Origin: Sulfitobacter sp.
GTDB lineage: Bacteria; Pseudomonadota; Alphaproteobacteria; Rhodobacterales; Rhodobacteraceae
Assembly (NCBI GenBank): GCA_024636405.1
Contig: JAGXHC010000084.1
Location: 1-6,318, forward strand
Direction: 5' to 3'
DNA length: 6,318 bases
Of the stretch, positions 1 to 6,284 are shown in pieces. Every line of letters begins with the position of its first letter. Position 1 is the stretch's first letter. Below the pieces are notes generated by a model. It was not told the origin of the DNA and made no database searches. It saw only the letters and a list, made by a program, of their open reading frames with translations. The translations under genes were made by a program, and so were the position numbers.

Positions 1-225
1 ACTGGTGCCTGATCCATGGTGGCCATCGACAGCACTGCCCCGGCCCGGTGTGCGCTGTCGCGTGAACAGATTTGTGATGGCCTTGTCTTTGCCGCCAAAG
101 TTTCCGTCATCACTGATCTGTGGTCTGCGGGGCGGCATGCGGTGCAGGGCGGACGCCATGTGGACTGCGCAGGTATCGTGGCGCGCTACCGCGTGGCGAT
201 TGCGGATCTGCTTGCATCCCATTGA
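1..225 (+). pseudogene. hutF: Formimidoylglutamate deiminase (HutF), C-terminal end, frame broken
   Basis: HutF is a cytoplasmic amidohydrolase that deiminates N-formimino-L-glutamate to N-formyl-L-glutamate in histidine degradation. Read in frame 1, codons 16-222 give a C-terminal tail that aligns, from memory, along its whole length with the end of HutF proteins: MVAIDS (family ADLLVLD), then DGLVFAAK (family NRWLFAGGD), ITDLWSAGRHAVQGGRHV (family VRDVMVAGRWVVRDGRH), and a final helix ARYRVAIADLL before TGA at 223-225. In this frame bases 10-12 are TGA, just where the family has the residues preceding the MVAID strand; the spacing is also about one residue short. So the gene seems interrupted by a nonsense change or small indel, or the base calls are wrong. 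The catalytic part lies off the left edge. A restart at ATG 16 would give only 69 residues with no active site. Identity is fairly sure, disruption moderately so. Confidence 0.62.
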
Positions 226-281
226 TGTTCCTATGCGGATGGTCGCACGGCACGGCAATTTCAGATCTCTGTCACTGTGAT

Positions 282-320
282 GGGTCGGCTGGGGCGCCGC
301 CCCAGACCCCGGGATATTTT
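282..320 (+). terminator. Terminator-like hairpin after hutF, Rhodobacteraceae-type
   Basis: A perfect 7-base stem CTGGGGC (289-295) / GCCCCAG (299-305) closes on a 3-base GCC loop. GGGT (282-285) and ACCC (306-309) can extend it across a small bulge. It is followed by GGGATATTTT (311-320) and then GGCCAGAAGAA. It starts 57 bases after the hutF stop and the T-rich tail lies on the plus-strand side, so it fits termination of hutF. Similar hairpins with this tail are, as I recall, frequent between genes in Rhodobacteraceae. The T run is short, so termination strength is unclear. Confidence 0.55.
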
Positions 321-667
321 GGCCAGAAGAATAGTTAGGGATGGCGGCGCGGCTTATGGCTCCGGGGCAGATGGGGCGCGGCAGGGGCAGAGTTGCCCGC
401 GTCAGGGCATGCGTTCCATCTGGTGCCTGCGCGCCGCCCGTATGAAGAGCACGCCGTCGCCATCGTTCAACCGCAGCTGCAGCGGCGTGTGGGCAGTGCA
501 CGTATCGCCAACGGCAAGCTTCGCGCCGTTATCGGTGGCTACGCGTTCTGGACCAGCACGGTCGACGGACCCTTTTGGAAGGTGGTCGGCAGACGCTTCG
601 GCATTTCAAAAGCCGGTGTACTGACGTGGCAATCCGGGGGCGCGCAAGGCCGACACTTTTCCGGCAC
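321..667. other. Region without a recognisable gene between hutF and the BrkB-family gene
   Basis: No frame gives a protein I recognise. On the plus strand, frame 3 is open from 339 to the stop ending at 764 (first usable start TTG 393) and would overlap the 3' end of the BrkB-family gene tail to tail by about 97 bases; its middle part reads protein-like (IANGKLRAVIGGYAFWTS). On the minus strand the codon-aligned opposite frame is open from 605 to a TGA at 402-404, with protein-like text (TPLQLRLNDGDGVLFIRAAR) but no plausible start before 480. Another minus frame starts at ATG 604 (MPKRLPTTFQKG) and stops at 539-541, so a frameshifted minus-strand gene remnant is possible. Neither side has a good ribosome binding site. 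It may be decayed coding sequence or plain spacer. Confidence 0.4.
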
Positions 668-1561
668 TCAATCGCTCAGGACACGGGCAAGGCGCCTGAT
701 CCGAAGCGCCCTGTTCAACTCGCCGCCGAAGATCAGGACAAGTGCCGCGAGGTACATGAAATAGAGAGCGGCGACGATTCCCGCCATGCCGGCGTAGTAG
801 CTGGCGTAGGTTCCGAAACTACTGAGATAGAACGAAAACGCGGCGGCAAGGAGCGTCCATGCGATGGCGGTGACGATCACGCCGGGCCAGATGTTGGCAA
901 ACCGCGTCCGGCGCGCCGGAAGCAAGACATGCGCTGCGAAGAGCGCAACCAACAGGATCGCTGCGGAGGCTGGAAAGCGGATCAAGCTCATCGTGACCGA
1001 CGCGGGGTCGAATTCCGGCAAGAGGGTATGCAGCCAGGATCCGGCACGCGGCGCAAGAACCAAGAGATACCCAACCAGCACAAGGATCAAGCCAGCAAGC
1101 AAGACCATCGCAACCTGAATCCCAAGGAGCTTGAATGGCGAGCGGGTTTCGCGGATTCCATAGGCGCGGTTTAGGCCGACCCGCACGCCATCGACGCCGC
1201 CCACGGCGAACCAGATGGTCAATAGGATACCGACACTGAGCACGCCGCCGCGCGGCACTGTCATCACTTTTTCAACCTCGGACACGATCGGCTCAATCAG
1301 GGGCGGGGGCACAATGGCGATCAGAAAATTAACCAGATCTTCGGCCATGGACCGATCACCGATAAATGCCGTCAGTGAACTTGTGAAAATGAGGAACGGA
1401 AAGATCGCGAGCAAAGCGCGGAACGCCACGTTGCCGGCCAATCCGAATGCATCGTCGCTCCACAGTCTCAGAATGGCTTCGTGCATGATTGCGCGCAGGA
1501 CGCGCCAACCCGTTCCATAGAAGAGGTCTTCTGGATTCTCGCTGAGAACCCCGTGGGTCAT
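668..1561 (-). CDS. YihY/virulence factor BrkB family inner-membrane protein
   Basis: This 297-residue product belongs to the YihY/BrkB family of polytopic inner-membrane proteins, whose exact role is not established (older annotations as ribonuclease BN are obsolete). About six hydrophobic segments are visible, near residues 45-68, 105-124, 145-170, 194-215, 225-247 and 258-280. The family signatures are the first segment GNVAFRALLAIFPFLIF (family: A-Y-..-L-..-FP) and the C-terminal stretch with YYAGMAGIVAALYFMYLAAL followed by IFGGELN. The basic tail RALRIRRLARVLSD would be cytoplasmic. The start chosen is ATG 1561, which has GAGG five bases upstream. A GTG at 1615 would add 18 polar residues (315 total) but its only SD-like bases abut the start. 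It lies downstream of the kinase gene on the same strand; co-transcription is possible but not shown. Family is secure, function unknown. Confidence 0.93.
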   Translation of the reverse strand: MTHGVLSENPEDLFYGTGWRVLRAIMHEAILRLWSDDAFGLAGNVAFRALLAIFPFLIFTSSLTAFIGDRSMAEDLVNFLIAIVPPPLIEPIVSEVEKVMTVPRGGVLSVGILLTIWFAVGGVDGVRVGLNRAYGIRETRSPFKLLGIQVAMVLLAGLILVLVGYLLVLAPRAGSWLHTLLPEFDPASVTMSLIRFPASAAILLVALFAAHVLLPARRTRFANIWPGVIVTAIAWTLLAAAFSFYLSSFGTYASYYAGMAGIVAALYFMYLAALVLIFGGELNRALRIRRLARVLSD

Positions 1562-1790
1562 GACCACCTCGCGACCCTGATCGTGGCGTGATTTGGCGTT
1601 CACAGGCTGCTCCACCCTACGCCCGAGATGCGCAGGCTATTGCTGACGATAGCGCCGCCGCACCGGACGCACCATAACGAACTCTCGGGACCGCCGGTTT
1701 GATCAGAATACCCGTCAATGTGGCGCCGGGAAATATTCGAAATCCTGCCCCGACGCCGCCCTCCCCCCTTGGAGAGTTGCAGAGTTGCGC

Positions 1791-3200
1791 CTAGAAATCC
1801 GAGCCTTGCGATGGGGCCCCTTTCGCCGCGTTTGCCTGATCCGGCGGCAACGTCAGGCTTGCGGTGAATCCACGGTCTTCTCCCGGCTGTGGCGAGAAAA
1901 TATCCAGTTTGCAGCCGGAGTGATTGCAAAGCTGCTGCACGATCGACAGGCCAAGACCAAAACCGTCTGACATCGTGGCCTTGCGGATAAAGCGGCCCTT
2001 GATGGCTTCAAGGTCGGCAGGTGAGAACGGATCGCAATCGTTGGCAATGACCACGTGCCCCGGTGTGCTGGCATCGACAGAGACCGGGGTGTCCTTGGTC
2101 GCGTATTTCAGCGCATTTTCAAAGAGGTTGTTCAAGATGATACCCAGTGCGTCTGGATCTACCCGGCTGGCAAACACACCTGTCGGCCCTTGCAGGACAA
2201 GCCGCCCCTCTTGTGGCTCCCGATCAAGCAACTCCTTCAGCATCAAGGAAATGACCGGATTAATGTCAGCTGCGGCAGAATTGACCCCCAACCCCGATTG
2301 TGCCCGTGACATTTGCAACAGACGTTCAATCAACCTGACAAGCCGTTTCAGACCCTGTTCGATTTCAATCGTATCGGCGGCCAGCATGGGGTCGTGCAAC
2401 TTTGTCTTGAGGCGTTGAATATGGGCCAGACAAATAGCGATCGGAGTGCGCAATTCGTGGGCTGCATTGGTGGCAAACGCCCGTTCGGCGGTCAGTGCGG
2501 TGTCCAGCCGGAACATGAGTCTGTCAAGGGTGTCAATCGCGGGCTCAATCTCGGCGAAGGAGTTGTTTCGATCAATTGGGGTCAGGTTATGTTCGTTCTT
2601 CTGAGCGATCTTCGCGCTTAGGTTGGTGATGTCGCCCACCGACCGGCGCACTGCCTGATATGCCGCACTGGCAAAAAGCAGGCCCAGCAGCAAAAAGCCC
2701 AGGACCACGCCGATAACCACGTCAAGGATCGCTTCGTTGCGTTCCTGCATCGAGGTGGCAACGACCAGAATACCTTTTGTCTGCCCCGCCCGCGAGTGGA
2801 GCACTGCAACACGGTAGCCTTGCAACGTGCGAATACCTTCGGACATATCGACCGGCAGGCCTGCGGGGTCAGCCAACGGCGATTTTGCAATCACCGTGCC
2901 GCTGGGATCGAGATACCAGAATATTGTCTGCTCATCCGGGTCGTGTGTGGCACGCTCAAATGGCAGCAGTCCTGAAGTTCCGGCGTTCGCCTTGTCGCGA
3001 AAATCTTGCGTCACGCCCGATGCCTCAAGGATATTCAGCAGCAGATGGCCTTTGCTGATCAGGCCAGAGTCCATAAGTTCGTCATATTCGTCTTTGGCAA
3101 GGCTGTAGACGATGAATACGCCGATGGTCATCGCCAGCGTAGCGGGAAGAATAAGCGATCTGAACAAGGATCGAAGCAGGCTTTTGGGGTGGGGCGTCAT
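1791..3200 (-). CDS. Sensor histidine kinase, QseC/PmrB/ColS-like
   Basis: This 469-residue inner-membrane kinase should phosphorylate the response regulator encoded just before it. Layout: TM1 about 12-34, a periplasmic sensor domain about 35-157, TM2 about 159-181, a HAMP-like linker about 182-235, a dimerisation/phosphoacceptor domain with the H box NAAHELRTPIA (His248), and an HATPase domain with N box NNLFENALKYA (357-367) and G2 box GFGLGLSIV (413-421). The usual DxGxG motif is not canonical: the position reads NDCDPFSP (387-394), although the following F-box-like GRFIRK is present. The start ATG overlaps the regulator's TGA by 4 bases (ATGA) and has no clear SD, which points to translational coupling. 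The periplasmic part has no feature that tells me its ligand; cationic peptides or metals would be guesses from PmrB and ColS relatives. Confidence 0.93.
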   Translation of the reverse strand: MTPHPKSLLRSLFRSLILPATLAMTIGVFIVYSLAKDEYDELMDSGLISKGHLLLNILEASGVTQDFRDKANAGTSGLLPFERATHDPDEQTIFWYLDPSGTVIAKSPLADPAGLPVDMSEGIRTLQGYRVAVLHSRAGQTKGILVVATSMQERNEAILDVVIGVVLGFLLLGLLFASAAYQAVRRSVGDITNLSAKIAQKNEHNLTPIDRNNSFAEIEPAIDTLDRLMFRLDTALTAERAFATNAAHELRTPIAICLAHIQRLKTKLHDPMLAADTIEIEQGLKRLVRLIERLLQMSRAQSGLGVNSAAADINPVISLMLKELLDREPQEGRLVLQGPTGVFASRVDPDALGIILNNLFENALKYATKDTPVSVDASTPGHVVIANDCDPFSPADLEAIKGRFIRKATMSDGFGLGLSIVQQLCNHSGCKLDIFSPQPGEDRGFTASLTLPPDQANAAKGAPSQGSDF

Positions 3201-3853
3201 GGATTGAGCGCATAACCTATGCCACGGTGCGTGACGATTAGATCCCTTCCAAGCTTCATGCGCAGCCGACTGATATGCGCCTCAAGCGCGTTGCTTTCCA
3301 CTTCTGCACCAAACGCATAGATTGCCGCCTCCAGGCTTTCCTTGGGGACGATCGCAGATTTACGGCGCAGCAACACTTCGAGCACGCCCCATTCCTTGGC
3401 TGTCAGGCGAATGGCCTGGCCTTCGCGCAGCACGCTATGGTTCGACATGCAGATGCTGAGATCACGGATAACGACAGTCTGGGCCAATTGGTCCGCGCTG
3501 CGGCGGCAGACCGTTTGAATGCGTGCTTTTACCTCATCGAGGTCAAAAGGTTTGATAATGTAATCGTCCGCCCCGCGGTTCAGCCCGTCGATGCGGTCCG
3601 ACACCTTGTCGCGGGCGGTCAGAATGATAATCGGCGTTGCAATACGCCTGCTGCGAAGCGCGCTGAGAAAAGCCATGCCATCGCCATCGGGCAATTGCAG
3701 ATCCAGCAGCACCACGTCATATTCCAGCGCCCGCACAGCGCTTTCGGCATCGTCGAGCGTGGTGAACCATTCCACGATGTGATGGTCCGCCTCAAGATTC
3801 TCCTTGAGAGGGCGCGCCAGTGCCGCTTCATCTTCAATCAGCAGAATGCGCAT
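3197..3853 (-). CDS. OmpR-family response regulator, PmrA/ColR/QseB-like
   Basis: This 218-residue DNA-binding regulator has a receiver domain (about 1-115) with the acidic pair E7-D8, phosphoacceptor D51 in the strand VVLLDLQLPDGDG, switch residue T79 (ILTAR) and K101 (KPF). A C-terminal winged-helix domain follows, with LTAKEWGVLEVLL near 150 and the recognition-helix region ALEAHISRLRMKLG, ending in VTHRGIGYAL, the usual OmpR-type wing. Length is normal for the family. The ATG at 3853 is supported by AAGGA five bases upstream. The gene lies 78 bases after dgkA and overlaps the kinase gene by 4 bases, making a standard two-component pair. Its likely targets are the genes in front of it: a period-11 direct repeat suited to this type of regulator lies upstream of eptA. 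Family is certain; the PmrA/ColR label is by similarity and context. Confidence 0.95.
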   Translation of the reverse strand: MRILLIEDEAALARPLKENLEADHHIVEWFTTLDDAESAVRALEYDVVLLDLQLPDGDGMAFLSALRSRRIATPIIILTARDKVSDRIDGLNRGADDYIIKPFDLDEVKARIQTVCRRSADQLAQTVVIRDLSICMSNHSVLREGQAIRLTAKEWGVLEVLLRRKSAIVPKESLEAAIYAFGAEVESNALEAHISRLRMKLGRDLIVTHRGIGYALNP

Positions 3854-3886
3854 GATCGTCCTTCAGGGTCAGTGACCGCTTTTGCG

Positions 3887-3927
3887 CATGAAAACTGGCA
3901 TCAGATAAGTGACATGAAAAATGATGC
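3887..3927 (-). promoter_or_regulatory. Repeated TTTTCATG and inverted repeat between dgkA and the regulator gene
   Basis: In the 78-base gap, TTTTCATG (minus strand) occurs twice, at 3913-3920 and 3887-3894, with a 26-base period. An overlapping 6-base inverted repeat, gcatca (3898-3903) and tgatgc (3922-3927), is separated by 18 bases. This could be an operator or an RNA hairpin that separates expression of eptA-dgkA from the regulator-kinase pair. I see no convincing -35/-10 pair. Short repeats in an AT-rich spacer can also arise by chance. Confidence 0.2.
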
Positions 3928-3931
3928 TTCT

Positions 3932-4333
3932 TCAAGTCAGATACAGGGATCGGGCGATAACCATGCCCAGAAAGACGCCGTTTGCACAAAGCAGGCACAT
4001 CGTCGCGAGCGACCCCAAATCCTTGGCATCCCGCGCGAACGCCTCCCAGTTGGGGGCAAGATGATCCACGATACATTCGATCGCCGTATTCAACGCTTCC
4101 ACTGCAACAAGCGCGAAAAACAGGATCAGCAGGATGCAATATTCGACGAAGGACGCACCAAGTATGCCAAACAATGCGACGGCCGCGACAAGTGCCAGAA
4201 CTATATGGCGAAATGCCGTCTCTTGCCAAAGCCTGCGAACGCCGGCCATCGAATAACCCGCAGCGGCAATGACATGGGCAAGGCCGGTCACGCGCGCAGG
4301 TTTTGAGCGGGGCGCGTTGTTGTGCATGTTCAT
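3932..4333 (-). CDS. dgkA: Diacylglycerol kinase, DgkA family
   Basis: This 133-residue protein is a small integral inner-membrane kinase that makes phosphatidic acid from diacylglycerol and ATP. Family residues are visible with an offset of +10 to the usual E. coli numbering: E38 in QETAFR (E28), E79 and N82 in VEALNTAIE (E69, N72), catalytic E86 (E76), D90 (D80) and K104-D105 in AKDLGS (K94, D95). The glutamate often found after AFRQ is Ile44 here. Three membrane helices are recognisable near 43-60, 65-85 and 107-130, after an amphipathic N-terminal helix with AAGYSMAGV. It overlaps the eptA stop by 4 bases (ATGA) and has no strong SD, so translation is probably coupled; a second ATG at 4327 would shorten it by two residues. 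Next to eptA its natural job is to recycle the diacylglycerol that EptA releases. Confidence 0.95.
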   Translation of the reverse strand: MNMHNNAPRSKPARVTGLAHVIAAAGYSMAGVRRLWQETAFRHIVLALVAAVALFGILGASFVEYCILLILFFALVAVEALNTAIECIVDHLAPNWEAFARDAKDLGSLATMCLLCANGVFLGMVIARSLYLT

Positions 4334-5994
4334 TTGCTGGCTACTTTCTGAATGTCTCGGCAGGAGGCAAAAATATCAAGCGCTGGGGTCCGTTCGGCTG
4401 TCTGGATGTCCAGCATTCCCAGTATGGAGTGAAACAGGTTGTCATGTGACAATGCTGTGTCATTCTTGGCCACAAGACAGCTTTGATCAAGCCCAAACCG
4501 GTTTTTGAATGCGGCCGACATCCACAGGATCATCGGCACCCTGGTCTGATACTCCGGCGCCATGAAATAGGGCGACCCATGCAGGTATAGCCCTGCTTCG
4601 CCCAGCGATTCACCATGATCGGAGACATAAAGCAGGGCCGTGTCCAACTGGTCTTCGGATTGCAACAACCCGATCGTCTGGGCCAGAATTTCGTCAGTAT
4701 AGGCAACAGTGTTGTCATATGCATTGCTGATCTCATTCTGGGTGCAGTTCTTGAACTCTGCCGTGTTGCACGCAGGCGTAAAGCGTTCGAACTCCTTGGG
4801 GTAGCGCAGATAATAGGTCGGGCCATGGCTGCCGATCTGATGCAGCACCAGCACGGTGTCTTGAGTGATTGTAGCAGCATAATCCTTTAGCGCCTGCGTG
4901 AAAATGCCGTCCATACATTCGCCAGAGGCGCAGAATTCCGGGTCTTCCGCGTGGGTGAAAGAACGTGAGGCGACCCGCGCGGCAATGCTCTTGTCACCTG
5001 TATTGTTATCCCACCATTCAACATGCAATCCCGCGTGGCTCAGCACATCAAGCACGTTCTGATGCGAGATCCCGGCCTCGTAGGAATAGTCATTGCGCCC
5101 GAACTTTGAGAACATGCAGGGCATGGATACGGCCGTTGCTGTGCCGCAGGATGCGACTGCACCAAAGTTGACGATGGGCAATTTCGCCAGTCTCGGGGTG
5201 GTGTTTTTCGCATATCCGTTCAAACTGAAATTCTGTGCACGGGCCGTTTCTCCGACAATCACGAGGGTCAAAAGGGGTCTGCTCTGGCCGGCGTAGGACG
5301 GGCCTTTCACAGCATCTTCGCCAATCGCCGCGACTTCGACATGTGCAGTGTCCGACAGCATCCTGGCATAGCGGATGGCACCCACCAGTGGCGCGCCCGG
5401 TTGAAAGCTGCTCATGTAATCTTTGCGCGAGCGCAGGATCGATGCATAGGATTTCAGATCCGTCATCAGCAATCCTGCGGCAAGTGCCATGCTGACCGAA
5501 AAGGTGATAATAGGCACCGCGACCGTTCTGAGCATCCGTCGGGGCAGCACCTTTACTGATGCAATCAGCAGCGCTGGAAATAGCCCGAACACAACCAGAT
5601 GCGTGACAAGGCCCAAGGTGATCAGATGTTTGGATTCCGTAACCGTCGTCACCATCACGTTCTGGATCATGTCCCGGTCCACAATGACGCCAAGCGTATC
5701 CATATAATAGGATGTCCCGGCGCTGAGGATCACGATAAAAATCAGGAACGGCTTCACCACCCACGGAAGTCCAAACAGGCTGAACACGGCGAGTGTCAGA
5801 AGAAACACAGCAAGGGCGAACCCCGAAAAAGAGACCGGATGCCCGGCAAAAAGTTCTGCGCCAATAGACCAGAACGTCGCATTGTCGCAGGCAAAGACAA
5901 AAGCGAGCGTGAGGATAATCAACATACCCGGCGACATGGCAACTGCGTTTCGCACGCCAGAAAACCGCGCGGATAGGGACGAAAATGGCGTCAT
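4330..5994 (-). CDS. eptA: Phosphoethanolamine--lipid A transferase, EptA/MCR superfamily
   Basis: This 554-residue enzyme transfers phosphoethanolamine from phosphatidylethanolamine to lipid A phosphate on the periplasmic face of the inner membrane, lowering surface negative charge and usually raising tolerance to polymyxin and other cationic peptides. The N-terminal part has about five membrane helices (near 22-44, 55-75, 78-98, 125-150 and 158-178). A periplasmic sulfatase-fold domain follows. Visible catalytic and zinc residues: E249 (VGETAR), nucleophile T285 (SCGTATA), H390 (GSHGP), D459-H460 (SDHGES) and H472 (YLHGSPY). Disulfide-type cysteines pair up as in the family: C283/C293, C355/C360, C409/C417. 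Length is typical. ATG 5994 has only a weak AGG nine bases upstream; M20 would cut into the first helix region. It is the first gene of the minus-strand cluster. It reads as a chromosomal, resident gene, with nothing to suggest mobile mcr. Confidence 0.96.
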   Translation of the reverse strand: MTPFSSLSARFSGVRNAVAMSPGMLIILTLAFVFACDNATFWSIGAELFAGHPVSFSGFALAVFLLTLAVFSLFGLPWVVKPFLIFIVILSAGTSYYMDTLGVIVDRDMIQNVMVTTVTESKHLITLGLVTHLVVFGLFPALLIASVKVLPRRMLRTVAVPIITFSVSMALAAGLLMTDLKSYASILRSRKDYMSSFQPGAPLVGAIRYARMLSDTAHVEVAAIGEDAVKGPSYAGQSRPLLTLVIVGETARAQNFSLNGYAKNTTPRLAKLPIVNFGAVASCGTATAVSMPCMFSKFGRNDYSYEAGISHQNVLDVLSHAGLHVEWWDNNTGDKSIAARVASRSFTHAEDPEFCASGECMDGIFTQALKDYAATITQDTVLVLHQIGSHGPTYYLRYPKEFERFTPACNTAEFKNCTQNEISNAYDNTVAYTDEILAQTIGLLQSEDQLDTALLYVSDHGESLGEAGLYLHGSPYFMAPEYQTRVPMILWMSAAFKNRFGLDQSCLVAKNDTALSHDNLFHSILGMLDIQTAERTPALDIFASCRDIQKVASK

Positions 5995-6038
5995 GAGAAA
6001 AAGCCTGCACTGTCAATTCAGCGCGTTTGACCATTCCG

Positions 6039-6057
6039 ACCTTACGCGAACCTTACG
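6039..6057 (-). promoter_or_regulatory. Candidate response-regulator operator upstream of eptA
   Basis: ACCTTACG occurs at 6039-6046 and again at 6050-6057, a perfect 8-base direct repeat with an 11-base period. On the minus strand this reads CGTAAGGT-TCG-CGTAAGGT. Tandem half-sites one helical turn apart are the usual target of OmpR-family regulators, and the half-site resembles the TTAAGG type of PmrA/QseB boxes. The repeat ends 44 bases before the eptA ATG. A poor -10 candidate (TGAATT, 6020-6015 on the minus strand) sits about 18 bases downstream, so the inner half-site would cover the -35 position as in activated PmrA promoters. A TTGACA (6017-6012) lies too near the start codon to serve as -35 for eptA. 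Binding by the regulator encoded in this cluster is inferred. Confidence 0.5.
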
Positions 6058-6209
6058 AAGGTGAGGCAGGGCAAGTGGATAGAACTGTCCCGCCACCATT
6101 TCGCTGTTTCGCGCCATCACGTCCAAGATGCCTGCAATCAACCTTGATCAATCCGCCAACGCTTCGAGCCTGACACGGCGACTATGATACGTCGTGCAAG
6201 GTACAGTCC

Positions 6210-6229
6210 GTTGTGGGTTAGTTGTGGGT
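6210..6229. repeat. Short direct repeat GTTGTGGGT, 11-base period
   Basis: GTTGTGGGT lies at 6210-6218 and 6221-6229 with a TA spacer. The period is again 11 bases, so a protein contacting one DNA face could bind both copies. It sits about 215 bases upstream of eptA and 55 bases beyond the tRNA 3' end. Nothing identifies the binder, and the motif differs from the repeat near eptA. Confidence 0.35.
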
Positions 6230-6249
6230 AAGGATGTTCAACTTGTCGG

Positions 6250-6271
6250 GAAATTGAATGAAATCAATTTC
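6250..6271 (-). terminator. AT-rich inverted repeat after the tRNA, possible terminator
   Basis: GAAATTGA (6250-6257) and TCAATTTC (6264-6271) form a perfect 8-base inverted repeat with a 6-base loop, 13 bases past the tRNA 3' end. Its position fits end formation of the tRNA transcript, but the stem is AT-rich and no T run follows on the minus strand, so it is not a standard intrinsic terminator. Confidence 0.25.
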
Positions 6272-6284
6272 TTGAAAAGGAAAG

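Noticed and set aside
1..222. Minus-strand open frame running off the left edge from ATG 222 with AGGA six bases upstream
   Set aside because: The codon-aligned plus frame matches the HutF C-terminus, so the open minus frame is best explained as its shadow despite the fair ribosome binding site.
5..280. Plus-strand open frame of 91 codons over the hutF tail
   Set aside because: It is a shifted reading of the segment whose other frame matches HutF; composition is rich in W, P, R and has no family resemblance.
645..667. Possible terminator after the BrkB-family gene (GCCG/CGGC stem with a 9-base loop)
   Set aside because: The stem is only four bases and lacks a T run.
1773..1788. Tandem AGAGTTGC repeat just past the kinase stop
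   Set aside because: Two 8-base copies only, with no hairpin or other context; chance or replication slippage is enough.
3275..4306. Long plus-strand open frame of 343 codons
   Set aside because: It lies antisense to the regulator gene and dgkA, both of which have all family residues in their own frames; its H/Q/R-rich translation is typical of a shadow.
4330..5994. Transferred mcr-type colistin resistance gene
   Set aside because: No insertion sequence or plasmid feature flanks it, and it is embedded with dgkA and its own regulator pair, as for a resident eptA.
5090..6034. Minus-strand open frame of 314 codons overlapping eptA in another frame
   Set aside because: EptA catalytic residues and cysteine pairs lie in the other frame; this one is rich in C, R and H with no known domain.
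6144..6151. TTGATCAA palindrome in the eptA-tRNA spacer
   Set aside because: An 8-base palindrome alone is expected by chance at this scale and fits no specific known site here.
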